This document shows positions 35,497 through 43,704 of a DNA stretch of 64,000 bases, piece after piece. The DNA is taken from the NCBI GenBank assembly GCA_963747425.1, contig CAVVFJ010000014.1, forward strand, positions 302,821 to 366,820, read 5' to 3'. The position numbers and the translations under genes were made by a program. Under the pieces are notes generated by a model. The model worked only from the letters and a program-made list of their open reading frames with translations, was not told the origin of the DNA and ran no database searches. The stretch's first letter is position 1. Each line of letters begins with the position of its first letter. Source of the stretch: DASUPK01 sp963747425 (GTDB lineage Bacteria > Actinomycetota > Thermoleophilia > Solirubrobacterales > 70-9).

Positions 35497-37560
35497 CTAG
35501 ACCCGGCCCTTCGGCGGAGCGCTCTTCTTCTTCGGCACCCCGTCGGCTCCGACCAGCTTCTGCAGCGCGACCTCGTCGATCACGTCGACGCCGAGCTCCT
35601 CGGCCTTGGCGAGCTTCGAGCCCGGGCTGTCTCCCGCGATCACGAAATCGGTCTTCTTCGAGACCGAGTTGACCACCTTCCCTCCGGCCAGCCGGATCAG
35701 CCTGGTGGCCTGCTCACGGCTCAGGTTGGGGAGCGTGCCGGTCAGGACCAGCGTCCGGCCGTCGAGCGGGCCGCCCTGCCTGCGGCGCTCTGAGGGGTCG
35801 AGCTCCATGCGCAGGCCCGCCTTGCGCAACCGCTCGATCAGCTTCCGGGTTCGATCTTCCGAGAGCTCCTCGTAGATCTGCTCGGCCAGGACCGGGCCGA
35901 TTCCCTCGGCCTTCACGATCTCCTCCGGCTCTGCCTCGAGGAGCGCATCCATGGTGCCGAAATGCTCCGCCAGCGACTCGGCGTTGACGAATCCGATCCC
36001 GGGGATGCCGAGCGCGTACAGGACCCGGGAGAACGGCATCTTCTTGGCGCCCTCGATCTCCTCGATCAGGTTCTCCGCCGAGATCTGCCCGAAGCCCTCG
36101 AGCTCGGCGACCCGCTCCGCCGTCAGGTCGAAGATGTCGGCGGCGTCCGAGATCACGCCCTCCTCCAGGAAGCGGTAGGCGTTCTTCTCACCGAGCCCCT
36201 CGATCTCGAGCGCGCCACGGAAATGCTTGACGTGCTGGAACTGCTGGCCGGGGCAACCCGTGCGGTTCGGGCAGATCGTGAAGACGCCGTCGTCGGGCTT
36301 CACGGTCGGCGTGCCGCAGAGCGGGCACTTCTTGGGCGGCTTCGCCCTGCGGGCCCCCTTCTTGCGCCGCTGGATGATCGGCGAGACGACCTGCGGGATC
36401 ACGTCCCCGGCCCGCATGACGACCACCTCATCCCCCTCCCGGACGTCCTTGCGCTCCAGGTCCTCCTCGTTGTGCAGCGTGGCCGTGCTGACCGTCACGC
36501 CGCTGACGTGCACCGGCTCGAGCATCGCGAAGGGCAGGAGGTGCCCTGTGCGCCCGACGTTCCAGACGATCTTGTTGAGCCTGGTCGTGGCAGTCGTCGG
36601 CGGGAACTTCCAGGCGACGGCCCAGCGCGGCTCGCGCCCGGCGACGCCCAGCTCCCGCTGCAGGCCGCGGTCGTCCACCTTGACGACCACGCCGTCGATC
36701 TCGAAGTCGAGCGCGTCGCGTCGCCCCTCCCACCAGCGGCAGCGCTCCGCGACCTCGTCGACGCCGTGCAGGATGGAGATGTCGTCGTTGACCTTGAAGC
36801 CGCGCTCCTTCAGCCACTCCAGAGACTCCGAGTGGCTGTCGGGCTCCCATCCCCTGAGGGCCGCCACGCCGTAGCACCAGATCGAGAGCGGTCTGGTGGC
36901 GGTGATCGTGGAGTCGAGCTGGCGAAGGGACCCGGCCGCGGCGTTGCGCGGGTTGGCGAAGGTGGACTGCCCGTCCTGGGCGCGCTGCTCGTTGACCTTG
37001 GTAAAGCCCGCGATCGGCAAGTAGACCTCGCCGCGCACCTCGACCAGCTCGGGGGCGTCCTCGATGCTCAGCGGGATCGCCTTGATCGTCCTCAGGTTCT
37101 GCGTGACGTCCTCGCCGAGGCGCCCGTCGCCACGTGTGGCTCCGCGGGTGAACACCCCGTTCTCGTAGGTGAGCGAGATCGCCAGGCCGTCGACCTTCGG
37201 CTCGGTCACGTAGCGGATCTCCCGCCCCGAGATGTCGAGCCGCTCGAGCTGGCGCTCCACCCGCTTCGCCCAGGCCCGCAGCTCGTCCTCGTTACGGGCG
37301 TTGCCGAGCGAGAGCATCGGCTCGTGGTGCTCGACCTGATTGAACCCCTCGAGCGGCTTCCCGCCGACCCGCTGGGTCGGGGAGTCGCGAGTGAGCAGCT
37401 CGGGGTCGGCCTCCTCGATCTCCTGCAGCTCGCGGAGGAGGTCGTCGTAGTCGGTGTCCGAGATCAGCGGGTCGTCGAGCACGTAGTAGCGGTGATCGTG
37501 CTTGGCGATCTCCCGCCGAAGCTCCCCGGCTCGCTTCTTTGCCCCCTTCGCAGGACTCAC
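35497..37560 (-). CDS. ligA: NAD-dependent DNA ligase
   Basis: The 687-residue ligase seals nicks in replication and repair. In order it has the NAD-binding Ia domain (HDHRYYVLDDPLISDTDYD), the adenylated lysine in EPKVDGLAI (near residue 122), the OB fold, a four-Cys zinc finger (CPLCGT ... CPNRTGCPGQ), helix-hairpin-helix repeats and a C-terminal BRCT domain (LDGRTLVLTGTL). The frame extends upstream, but GTG 37560 overlaps the surE stop by four bases (GTGA) and gives the normal N-terminus. It is coupled to surE. Confidence 0.96.
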   Translation of the reverse strand: MSPAKGAKKRAGELRREIAKHDHRYYVLDDPLISDTDYDDLLRELQEIEEADPELLTRDSPTQRVGGKPLEGFNQVEHHEPMLSLGNARNEDELRAWAKRVERQLERLDISGREIRYVTEPKVDGLAISLTYENGVFTRGATRGDGRLGEDVTQNLRTIKAIPLSIEDAPELVEVRGEVYLPIAGFTKVNEQRAQDGQSTFANPRNAAAGSLRQLDSTITATRPLSIWCYGVAALRGWEPDSHSESLEWLKERGFKVNDDISILHGVDEVAERCRWWEGRRDALDFEIDGVVVKVDDRGLQRELGVAGREPRWAVAWKFPPTTATTRLNKIVWNVGRTGHLLPFAMLEPVHVSGVTVSTATLHNEEDLERKDVREGDEVVVMRAGDVIPQVVSPIIQRRKKGARRAKPPKKCPLCGTPTVKPDDGVFTICPNRTGCPGQQFQHVKHFRGALEIEGLGEKNAYRFLEEGVISDAADIFDLTAERVAELEGFGQISAENLIEEIEGAKKMPFSRVLYALGIPGIGFVNAESLAEHFGTMDALLEAEPEEIVKAEGIGPVLAEQIYEELSEDRTRKLIERLRKAGLRMELDPSERRRQGGPLDGRTLVLTGTLPNLSREQATRLIRLAGGKVVNSVSKKTDFVIAGDSPGSKLAKAEELGVDVIDEVALQKLVGADGVPKKKSAPPKGRV

Positions 37561-38399
37561 CGCTGGGAGGGGGCCTCGGTGTCCTCGACGGCCGTCTGGG
37601 CCTTGGCGAACATCCCCGCGAAGTCCCACTGCCTGAGACGGTCCAGACTCGGCCGGTCGGTGAGATCGAAGTGCACCGGCGTGACCGAGATGCGGTCCCG
37701 GGCGATCGCGGAGAGGTCGGAGCCCTGTTCGTCCTCGAAGGACGGTTCGAAGCCGTAGATCCGGTACCTGAGGCGGCCGCTCTCCGGATCCTCGTCGACG
37801 AGCTGCATCTCGTCGTTGTAGAGCCGCTTGCCAAGGTGGGTGACCTCGACGCCGCTTGGCTCACCTGGGGGGAAGTTGACGTTGATCAGGGTGTCAGCCG
37901 GCAGCGGGTCCTCCGCGACCCGGCGAACCAGCTCCGCGGAGAAGGCAGCAGACGCCGAGAAGTCGTAGTCCCGCCTCGCGTAGTAGTCCAGTCCTCCGGG
38001 AGCCGACTGCTGCGAGAGCGCGATCGCCGGAATGCCCAACACGATCCCCTCCAAGGCAGCAGCGACCGTGCCCGAATACGTGATGTCGTCCCCGAGATTG
38101 GAGCCGTGGTTGATCCCCGAGACGATCAGCTCCGGGCGCTCGCCCACCAGCCCCAGCTCGGCGAAGCGCACGCAGTCGACCGGCGTCCCGTCTGTCGCAA
38201 AACCGCTCGAGCCGTCGTCGAAGGGGATCTCCTCGACCCAGAGCGGCGAGCGGGTGGTGATGCTGCGGGCGGTGGCGCTGCGGTTCGAGTCCGGCGCGAT
38301 CACGTGAACATCGAGATCCGGGATCTTGCGCAGCTCGATCCGCAGGGCGTTCAACCCTGTTGCCGCTATCCCGTCGTCGTTCGTGATCAGGACGCGCAT
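37557..38399 (-). CDS. surE: 5'/3'-nucleotidase SurE
   Basis: SurE removes phosphate from nucleoside monophosphates using a divalent metal. The family start MRVLITNDDGIAATGL carries the DD metal ligands, with the Ser in APDSNRSATARSIT, GTPVDCVRFA and the Asn in SGINHGSNLGDDITYSGTVAAA. The 280-residue length is slightly longer than usual, with a hydrophilic C-terminal 30 residues. It is upstream of and overlaps ligA. TAGAAT lies 10 bases before the ATG. Confidence 0.94.
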   Translation of the reverse strand: MRVLITNDDGIAATGLNALRIELRKIPDLDVHVIAPDSNRSATARSITTRSPLWVEEIPFDDGSSGFATDGTPVDCVRFAELGLVGERPELIVSGINHGSNLGDDITYSGTVAAALEGIVLGIPAIALSQQSAPGGLDYYARRDYDFSASAAFSAELVRRVAEDPLPADTLINVNFPPGEPSGVEVTHLGKRLYNDEMQLVDEDPESGRLRYRIYGFEPSFEDEQGSDLSAIARDRISVTPVHFDLTDRPSLDRLRQWDFAGMFAKAQTAVEDTEAPSQR

Positions 38400-38428
38400 C
38401 CGACCACCGATTCTAGGTTGACGCGGAG

Positions 38429-39202
38429 CTACGCCTGAGACTCAGCGGGTTCGGCACCGGCGGGAGCCGTATCGCCTTCGGGCTCCCCGCCGCGCCACGC
38501 ACGCAGCTGCTCCCGCAGGTACACCCAGGCGAGGCTGCAGCCGTAGAGCACGCCGGCGACCGGGGCGGCCAGCTCCAGCGCCTCGCTGCCGGTCGCCTCG
38601 CCGAATTCGTGGAGGCCGCCGTAGATCAGATATGCGGCGAATGCGATCACGAGCAGGCTCGTGACGGTGAAGAACTTGCTCAGGTCGAGCCGCAGGGCGC
38701 CACGATAGAAGGCCACGCCGAGGCCGACGGCGGCCACCAGTCCCAGGACCCCGCCGGCAACCGCGACCACGGGTCCGGAGTTCTCGGTCGAGGCGAAGAG
38801 AAACAGGGCCGTCTCCAGCCCCTCACGCGCCACGGCGACGAACGCCACCGTGGCGAGGCCGATCGCCCCGCCGGTGCGAAGCGACTCGCTGACCTGCTCG
38901 CGCAGGTGGGAGCCGATCGTGGCCGCCTGCTTGCGCATCCAGAAGGCCATCCAGGTCACCAGGGCGGCGGCGAAGATCATCGTCGCGCCCTCGTAGACCA
39001 TCTCGCTGGTCCCCTCGAGCTCGCCCACCGACAGGAACAGGGTCGCCCCGATCGCGAAGCTGGTGAGCGCCGCCGCGGCGACGCCCCACCAGACGGCGGT
39101 GGCCTGCTCGCGCCGGCCGGTCTTGGCGAGGTAGGCGAGGATCAGGCCTACGATCAAGGTCGCCTCGAAGCCCTCTCTCAATGTGATGACGAACGTGCCC
39201 AC
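38429..39202 (-). CDS. efeU: FTR1-family iron permease (EfeU-like)
   Basis: The 257-residue protein has about seven membrane segments. The two REXXE iron motifs are present: REGFE near residue 8 and REGLE near residue 128. FTR1/EfeU proteins move iron across the inner membrane, usually with EfeO and EfeB, neither of which is next to it here. The GTG start is immediately preceded by an IdeR/DtxR-like box that covers the -10 candidate, so iron repression is likely. The C-terminus is acidic (EGDTAPAGAEPAES). Confidence 0.9.
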   Translation of the reverse strand: MGTFVITLREGFEATLIVGLILAYLAKTGRREQATAVWWGVAAAALTSFAIGATLFLSVGELEGTSEMVYEGATMIFAAALVTWMAFWMRKQAATIGSHLREQVSESLRTGGAIGLATVAFVAVAREGLETALFLFASTENSGPVVAVAGGVLGLVAAVGLGVAFYRGALRLDLSKFFTVTSLLVIAFAAYLIYGGLHEFGEATGSEALELAAPVAGVLYGCSLAWVYLREQLRAWRGGEPEGDTAPAGAEPAESQA

Positions 39203-39206
39203 GGGG

Positions 39207-39225
39207 TTAGGTAAGCCTAACTGAC
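39207..39225. promoter_or_regulatory. Probable IdeR/DtxR iron box
   Basis: The sequence TTAGGTAAGCCTAACTGAC matches 14 of 19 positions of the DtxR-family operator TTAGGTTAGGCTAACCTAA (consensus from general knowledge) and has the internal palindrome TTAGG-N4-CCTAA. It begins 4 bases upstream of the GTG of the iron permease and covers TTACCT (39209-39214), the likely -10 on the minus strand. The arrangement predicts iron-dependent repression. Confidence 0.7.
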
Positions 39226-39266
39226 TCGAATTTCAGAGGTTCCTACGCCGCGGGCCGGGTGGCGGA

Positions 39267-40016
39267 TCAGTATCGGACGTCCGCCAGGTGCAGGCCGTGC
39301 GCGCGCGCCGTATCCCCGGCCCGCTCGCGCGGCGCACCCGCCAGCAGCGACGCGAAGTCATCGAGCGAGCGCCGCCCCCCGGCCACCTCGAGCATGGTCC
39401 CCACCAGGACGCGAACCATGTTGCGCATGAAGGCGTCGGCCTCGATCCAGAGCTCGAGCACCGTGCCCTGGCCCAGCACCGCCGGCTTCTCGTGCCATTC
39501 GGCCCTCAGGATGTTGCGCTCGAAGCGGACGTGCTCGGTCTGGGTCGGCGTGAAGGCGGTGAAGTCGTGCGTGCCGAGCAGCGCGTCCGCGCAATCCGCC
39601 AGGGCACGGCGGTCGACTCGATGCGGCCAGAACAGCGAGATCCCTCCCTCGAACGGGTTCGGTACCCGCTCAGCGAGCACGCGGTAGCAATAGGTGCGCG
39701 AGCGGGCGTCCCGCCGGGCATCGAAGCCGTCGGGGGCCCGCTCGGCGGCGATCACCGCCAGGTCGGGGCCGGTGAGCGAATTGAGCGCCCTTCCCAGCGC
39801 TTCGGGAGGCTCGCCGTCGAGGCTCAGGCTCGCCACCTGGGCCCAGGCGTGCACTCCCGCGTCGGTTCGGCCTGCCACGCTCAGCGGCACGCGACCGCCC
39901 AGCATCCGCTCCAGGGCTGCCTCCAGCTCACCCTGAACCGTCCGCGCCCCGGGTTGCGCCGCCCAGCCGGCGAACCCGGCGCCGTGGTAGGCAAGATTCA
40001 TTCGCACGGTGGCCAT
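39267..40016 (-). CDS. truA: tRNA pseudouridine(38-40) synthase TruA
   Basis: TruA isomerises uridines 38-40 in tRNA anticodon arms. The 249-residue protein has the family start LAYHGAGFAGWAAQPGARTVQG and catalytic Asp in AGRTDAGVHA (near residue 51), with later FTAFTP and FMRNMVRVLVGTMLEVAGG. TAGTGT at 40026-40031 lies 9 bases before the ATG. In many bacteria truA follows rplQ; here it lies close to rplQ but is separated from it by two plus-strand small genes. Confidence 0.94.
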   Translation of the reverse strand: MATVRMNLAYHGAGFAGWAAQPGARTVQGELEAALERMLGGRVPLSVAGRTDAGVHAWAQVASLSLDGEPPEALGRALNSLTGPDLAVIAAERAPDGFDARRDARSRTYCYRVLAERVPNPFEGGISLFWPHRVDRRALADCADALLGTHDFTAFTPTQTEHVRFERNILRAEWHEKPAVLGQGTVLELWIEADAFMRNMVRVLVGTMLEVAGGRRSLDDFASLLAGAPRERAGDTARAHGLHLADVRY

Positions 40017-40038
40017 AAGTGCGCGACACTACAAAGCG

Positions 40039-40290
40039 ATGGCCCTGCCCGGCTCGGATGAACCAGCGTCGATCTCGCACGACGAAGCACGCCAGGAGCT
40101 CTTCGGCCGTGGGCCGAGCAAAGCGGGCATGGAGATCTACGAGGTGGTCGCGATCGTGATCGGCATCATCGGGGCTGGAATCGCGGTCGAGACGATCGAC
40201 AGCTGGGCTCAGTGGATCGTGCTGGCCGCGATCGTCGTGACCGTCATCGGCTTCATGATCGCGGTCAGCCCCAACCGACGGGGCATGTGA
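40039..40290 (+). CDS. Small membrane protein, tandem paralogue 1 (83 residues)
   Basis: It has a polar N-terminal half (DEARQELFGRGPSKAG) and two membrane segments (IYEVVAIVIGIIGAGIAVET, WIVLAAIVVTVIGFMIAVSP), ending NRRGM. It is a clear paralogue of the gene at 40364-40615, with the same length and the shared run TI(D/E)SWAQW followed by IGFMIAVSPNRR. ATG 40039 gives equal lengths; an in-frame GTG at 40009 is the alternative. No family is recognised. Confidence 0.68.
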   Translation: MALPGSDEPASISHDEARQELFGRGPSKAGMEIYEVVAIVIGIIGAGIAVETIDSWAQWIVLAAIVVTVIGFMIAVSPNRRGM

Positions 40291-40363
40291 TGGCTGTGAC
40301 TAGGTTCACGGAGCAGCTCCGGCCGGGAGCGTAGGGTTCGGCCTAACAGCGGAGGAGGAGAGA

Positions 40364-40615
40364 ATGGCCAACACCGACATCACCCAGCGCTCCCAGTACG
40401 AGCGGAGCGATCTGCTTGCGGGCGGAGAGGGGATCCGCCGAGGCTCCGAGAAGGGCGCCAGGATCTACAACGTGATCGCCCTGATCGTGGGCATCGCGCT
40501 CTGCGTGGTAGCGGTGGCGACGATCGAGAGCTGGGCGCAGTGGCTCGTGCTCGGCGTGATCGTCATGACGATGATCGGCTTCATGATCGCCGTCAGCCCG
40601 AATCGCCGGGCCTAA
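40364..40615 (+). CDS. Small membrane protein, tandem paralogue 2 (83 residues)
   Basis: It shares the hairpin-like pair of membrane segments and the IGFMIAVSPNRR end with its neighbour, but has a different polar N-terminus (TDITQRSQYERSDLLAGGEG). GGAGGAG lies 6-12 bases before the ATG, a good ribosome binding site, whereas paralogue 1 has none, so the two are likely made at different levels. No function is recognised. Its stop lies 3 bases from the opposed rplQ stop. Confidence 0.72.
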   Translation: MANTDITQRSQYERSDLLAGGEGIRRGSEKGARIYNVIALIVGIALCVVAVATIESWAQWLVLGVIVMTMIGFMIAVSPNRRA

Positions 40616-40618
40616 CGC

Positions 40619-40972
40619 TCAGACGAGCTCGAGAAAGACCATCTCGGCCGAGTCGCTGCGACGCGGGCCGAGCTTGACGATGCGGGTGTAGCCACCGGGA
40701 CGGCTCTCGTAACGGGGCGCGATCTCCGTGAACAGCTTGTGGACCGCGAACTTGTCGTTGTGGAGCTCTGAGAGCGCCTGCCGGCGGGCGTGCAGGTCGC
40801 CCTTCTTCGCGAGCGTGATCAGCTTCTCGAACTCCGGCTTCAGCGCCTTCGCCTTCGGCTGGGTCGTTCGGATCCGCTCGTGCTCGATCAGCTGCTTCGA
40901 CATCGTGCGAAGCATCGAGTTGCGGTGAGCCGCTTCCCGGCTCAGCTTTGCTCTCTTGCGCTGGTGCCTCAT
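40619..40972 (-). CDS. rplQ: Ribosomal protein L17
   Basis: The large-subunit protein L17 has 117 residues and begins MRHQRKRAKLSREAAHRNSM, with the family core LRTMSKQLIEHERIRTTQPKAK and C-terminal GGYTRIVKLGPRRSDSAEM. It is the last gene of the alpha operon, 32 bases after rpoA. Confidence 0.97.
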   Translation of the reverse strand: MRHQRKRAKLSREAAHRNSMLRTMSKQLIEHERIRTTQPKAKALKPEFEKLITLAKKGDLHARRQALSELHNDKFAVHKLFTEIAPRYESRPGGYTRIVKLGPRRSDSAEMVFLELV

Positions 40973-41004
40973 CGCCGTTGCTCCGGCCAGGAACTCTAGT
41001 TGCC

Positions 41005-41997
41005 CTAGTCCGCTCGCAGCGAGAGGCCGCGTGCGCGCAGGGTCTCCTGGACCTCCTCGATCGACTTGCGACCGAAGTTCGGAATCGCGTTGAGCTCCGA
41101 CTCCGACTTCCGCACGAGCTCGCCGACGGTCTGGATGCCGGCTCGCTTCAGGCAGTTGTAAGAGCGCACTCCGAGCTCTAGCTCCTCGATCAGGATCTCG
41201 TCGAGCCCGTCCGCGCCGGGGACCGCCGCGGCCTCGCCGCCGCCACCGCCGCCGTCCGCCGCGGCGATCGCTCCCTCGCCCCGCAGCTCGTCGACGCGGT
41301 CGGCGGTGGTGAAGATCGCCAGGCTCTTGATCAGGATCTCGGCGGCCTCACGCAACGCCGCACCGGGCTCGATTGAGCCGTCGGTCTCGACCTCGAGCGT
41401 GAGCTTGTCGAAGTCGGTCCTCTGCCCGACACGGGCGGAGTCGACCGAATACGCGGCGCGGCGAATCGGCGAGAAGATCGAGTCGATCGGGACTACGCCG
41501 ATCGGCTTGTCCTCCGACTTGTTCTCGTCCGCCGGCGAGTAGCCGCGACCCCGTCCGATCGTCAGGTACATCTCGAGCTTGGTCTTCTTCTCGAGCGTGG
41601 CGATCGGCGCCTCGGGGTTGAGGATCTCGACGCCCGCGGGGAGGTCGATGTCCTTTGCCTTGACCTCGCCGGGGCCGGTGGCGACCAGCGGGGTCTCGAC
41701 CTCATCGGCATCGGTGTGCATCCGCACCACGATGTCCTTGAGGTTCAGGACCAGGTCGGTGACGTCTTCCTTCAGGCCCGGGATGGTCGAGAACTCGTGC
41801 GCCACCCCCTCGATGCGGACGCTGGTGATCGCGGCTCCGCCCAGCGACGAGAGCAGCACGCGGCGCAGGCTGTTGCCGAAGGTGTAGCCGAAGCCCTTGT
41901 CGAGGGGCTCGATGGTGAAGGTGCCCTTGTTCTCCTCGGCATCTTCGCCCGCGATCTTGGGCACTTGGAAATCTGGCAGGGTGGTCATTGCTTCCAT
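41005..41997 (-). CDS. rpoA: RNA polymerase alpha subunit
   Basis: RpoA scaffolds RNA polymerase assembly. The N-terminal domain begins with IEPLDKGFGYTFGNSLRRVL and SVRIEGVAHEFSTIPGLKED. The C-terminal helix-hairpin-helix domain (LELGVRSYNCLKRAGIQTVG) contacts UP elements and activators. A Gly/Ala-rich linker (ADGGGGGGEAAAVPGADG) between them is longer than in E. coli. At 330 residues the total is normal. ATG codons at 41997 and 41988 are both possible; conserved sequence begins later. Confidence 0.97.
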   Translation of the reverse strand: MEAMTTLPDFQVPKIAGEDAEENKGTFTIEPLDKGFGYTFGNSLRRVLLSSLGGAAITSVRIEGVAHEFSTIPGLKEDVTDLVLNLKDIVVRMHTDADEVETPLVATGPGEVKAKDIDLPAGVEILNPEAPIATLEKKTKLEMYLTIGRGRGYSPADENKSEDKPIGVVPIDSIFSPIRRAAYSVDSARVGQRTDFDKLTLEVETDGSIEPGAALREAAEILIKSLAIFTTADRVDELRGEGAIAAADGGGGGGEAAAVPGADGLDEILIEELELGVRSYNCLKRAGIQTVGELVRKSESELNAIPNFGRKSIEEVQETLRARGLSLRAD

Positions 41998-42025
41998 CAG
42001 GTATCTACTTCCTTCTCTGGGGGGG

Positions 42026-42646
42026 TTACTTCGAGTACAGCTCGACGATGAGCTGTTCCTCGACGGGGGCTGAGATCTCGCTCCTCTCAGGGAGCCTCAG
42101 CACCTTTGCGTTGAGCGAATCGTGGTCCGCCTGCAGCCAGGCCGGCACTCCGGACGTGAGCTCGGTCGCGTTGCGCACCACATCCGTAGAGGCACTGTTC
42201 GGCTTGATGGTGATCACGTCGTCCGGCTTCACCTGGTACGAGGGAATGTCGACGCGGCGGCCGTTCACGGTCCAGTGGCCGTGGCTGACCAGCTGGCGGG
42301 CCTGGCGGCGGGAGGCCGCAAAGCCGAGCCGCACCAGGACGTTGTCCAGGCGGCACTCGAGCAGCCGCAGGAGGTTCTCGCCCGTGACGCCCTCCTGCCG
42401 GCTGGCCCGGTCGTAGTAAGTCGCGAACTGCTTCTCGAGCACCTGGTAGTAGCGCTTGGCCTTCTGCTTCTCGCGCAGCTGCGCCCGGTACTCGGACTGC
42501 CGCATGCGGCCGCGGCCGTGCTCGCCCGGCGGATAGGAGCGGCGCTCGACGCCGCACTTGTCCGTGAAGCAGCGAGAGCCCTTCAGGAACAGCTTCTGTC
42601 CCTCGCGGCGGCACTGCTTGCACTGGGCACCGGTGTCGCGGGCCAT
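42026..42646 (-). CDS. rpsD: Ribosomal protein S4, zinc-binding form
   Basis: The 206-residue small-subunit protein S4 has an N-terminal four-Cys zinc site (CKQC ... CFTDKC) and the S4 RNA-binding domain (RLDNVLVRLGFAASRRQARQ, GHWTVNGRRVDIPS). ATG 42646 overlaps the rpsK stop by one base (TGATG), which fixes the start over an upstream in-frame ATG. In other bacteria S4 represses its own operon; no obvious S4 pseudoknot was identified here. Confidence 0.97.
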   Translation of the reverse strand: MARDTGAQCKQCRREGQKLFLKGSRCFTDKCGVERRSYPPGEHGRGRMRQSEYRAQLREKQKAKRYYQVLEKQFATYYDRASRQEGVTGENLLRLLECRLDNVLVRLGFAASRRQARQLVSHGHWTVNGRRVDIPSYQVKPDDVITIKPNSASTDVVRNATELTSGVPAWLQADHDSLNAKVLRLPERSEISAPVEEQLIVELYSK

Positions 42647-43038
42647 CAGACGCGCCTCCGCTTGCGGGGACGGCATCCGTTGTGGGCCTGCGGCGTCACG
42701 TCCTTGACCGTCGTCACGTCGAGGCCGGCGGCCTGCAGCGACCTGATCGCGGTCTCACGGCCGGATCCGGCGCCCTTGGCGAAGACCTCCACCTTCTCGA
42801 GGCCGTGCTCCATGCCCTTCTTGGCGGCCGCATCGGCGGTCACCTGAGCGGCGAACGGGGTCGACTTGCGCGAGCCCTTGAATCCGGCGCTCCCGGCGGA
42901 CTCCCAGGCGATCACGTTGCCCTCGGGGTCGGTCAGGGTGACGATGGTGTTGTTGAACGAAGTCTTGATGTGGGCCTGGCCGTAGGTGACGTTCTTGCGG
43001 ACCCTGCGGCGCGAGCGACCCTTCTTCGGAGCTGCCAT
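42646..43038 (-). CDS. rpsK: Ribosomal protein S11
   Basis: The 130-residue S11 lies on the platform of the small subunit. The core is HIKTSFNNTIVTLTDPEGNV, with AAQVTADAAAKKGMEHGLEK and the C-terminal DVTPQAHNGCRPRKRRRV. It is placed between rpsM and rpsD as usual. Confidence 0.98.
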   Translation of the reverse strand: MAAPKKGRSRRRVRKNVTYGQAHIKTSFNNTIVTLTDPEGNVIAWESAGSAGFKGSRKSTPFAAQVTADAAAKKGMEHGLEKVEVFAKGAGSGRETAIRSLQAAGLDVTTVKDVTPQAHNGCRPRKRRRV

Positions 43039-43058
43039 CTAGCGGATTCCTCCCCGGC

Positions 43059-43442
43059 TCACTTGGGCTGCGGGGCCTTCTTGCGGCCCGCAACGCTCAT
43101 CCGGCGCGGGCCCTTGCGACCGCGCGCGTTGGTCTTGGTGCGCTGACCCCGGACCGGCAGCCCGCGGCGATGGCGGAGGCCCCGGTAGGAACCGATCTCC
43201 TGAAGGCGCTTGACGTTCTGGGAGCGCTCCCGGCGCAGGTCGCCCTCGACCTCGCGGTTCTCGACCGCGTCGCGCAGCTTGATGATCTCGTCCTCGGTCA
43301 GGTCCTTGACCGCGGTATTGGGATCGACGCCCGTCTCCTTCAGGATCTCGTTGGCCGTGGACCGGCCGATCCCGAAGACGTAGGTGAGGCCGACCTCGGC
43401 CCGCTTGTTGAGGGGAAGGTTGACTCCCGCGATGCGCGCCAT
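43059..43442 (-). CDS. rpsM: Ribosomal protein S13
   Basis: The 127-residue S13 contacts the large subunit and tRNA. It begins MARIAGVNLPLNKRAEVGLT, with helix-two-turn-helix region YVFGIGRSTANEIL and the basic tail SYRGLRHRRGLPVRGQRTKTN. Its ATG follows directly after the rpmJ stop (no gap), so the two are coupled. Confidence 0.98.
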   Translation of the reverse strand: MARIAGVNLPLNKRAEVGLTYVFGIGRSTANEILKETGVDPNTAVKDLTEDEIIKLRDAVENREVEGDLRRERSQNVKRLQEIGSYRGLRHRRGLPVRGQRTKTNARGRKGPRRMSVAGRKKAPQPK

Positions 43443-43556
43443 CTAGCCCTGCCTCTGCTTGTGACGGGGGTTGGGACAGATCACCAACACGGCACCGCCG
43501 CGGCGGATCACCTTGCACTTCTCACACATCGGCTTTACAGACGCTCGGACCTTCAT
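43443..43556 (-). CDS. rpmJ: Ribosomal protein L36, zinc-binding form
   Basis: This 37-residue protein is read from ATG 43556: MKVRASVKPMCEKCKVIRRG, ending CPNPRHKQRQG. The zinc ligands CxxC, C and H are all present, so this is the C+ form. A ribosome binding site GAAAGAAGGG lies just upstream. The normal upstream neighbour infA is missing; a 148-base leader lies there instead. Confidence 0.96.
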   Translation of the reverse strand: MKVRASVKPMCEKCKVIRRGGAVLVICPNPRHKQRQG

Positions 43557-43704
43557 TCCCCTTCTTTCACGGGGTCGTATCTTGCTGGGAGTAAGCCCGC
43601 GGGCCCCAGGAGTCGGGCCTACAGGCGTGAAAAACGTCGGTCACGCAGGCGTGAACCGACCCGTGGAAGGATAGCAGCGTGCGTGCCTGGGCCATGCCTG
43701 GAAG
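43557..43704 (-). promoter_or_regulatory. Leader and probable promoter of the rpmJ-rplQ operon
   Basis: An extended -10 element TGCTATCCT lies on the minus strand (TATCCT at 43668-43673), giving a leader of about 105 bases before rpmJ. The leader holds an imperfect hairpin CGGTTCACG/CGTGACCG (about 43636-43659) and a repeated TTCACGCCTG, plus the palindrome GCCCGCGGGC nearer rpmJ. No infA reading frame fits in these 148 bases. The leader may hold an autoregulatory target for a ribosomal protein; that is inference. Confidence 0.5.
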
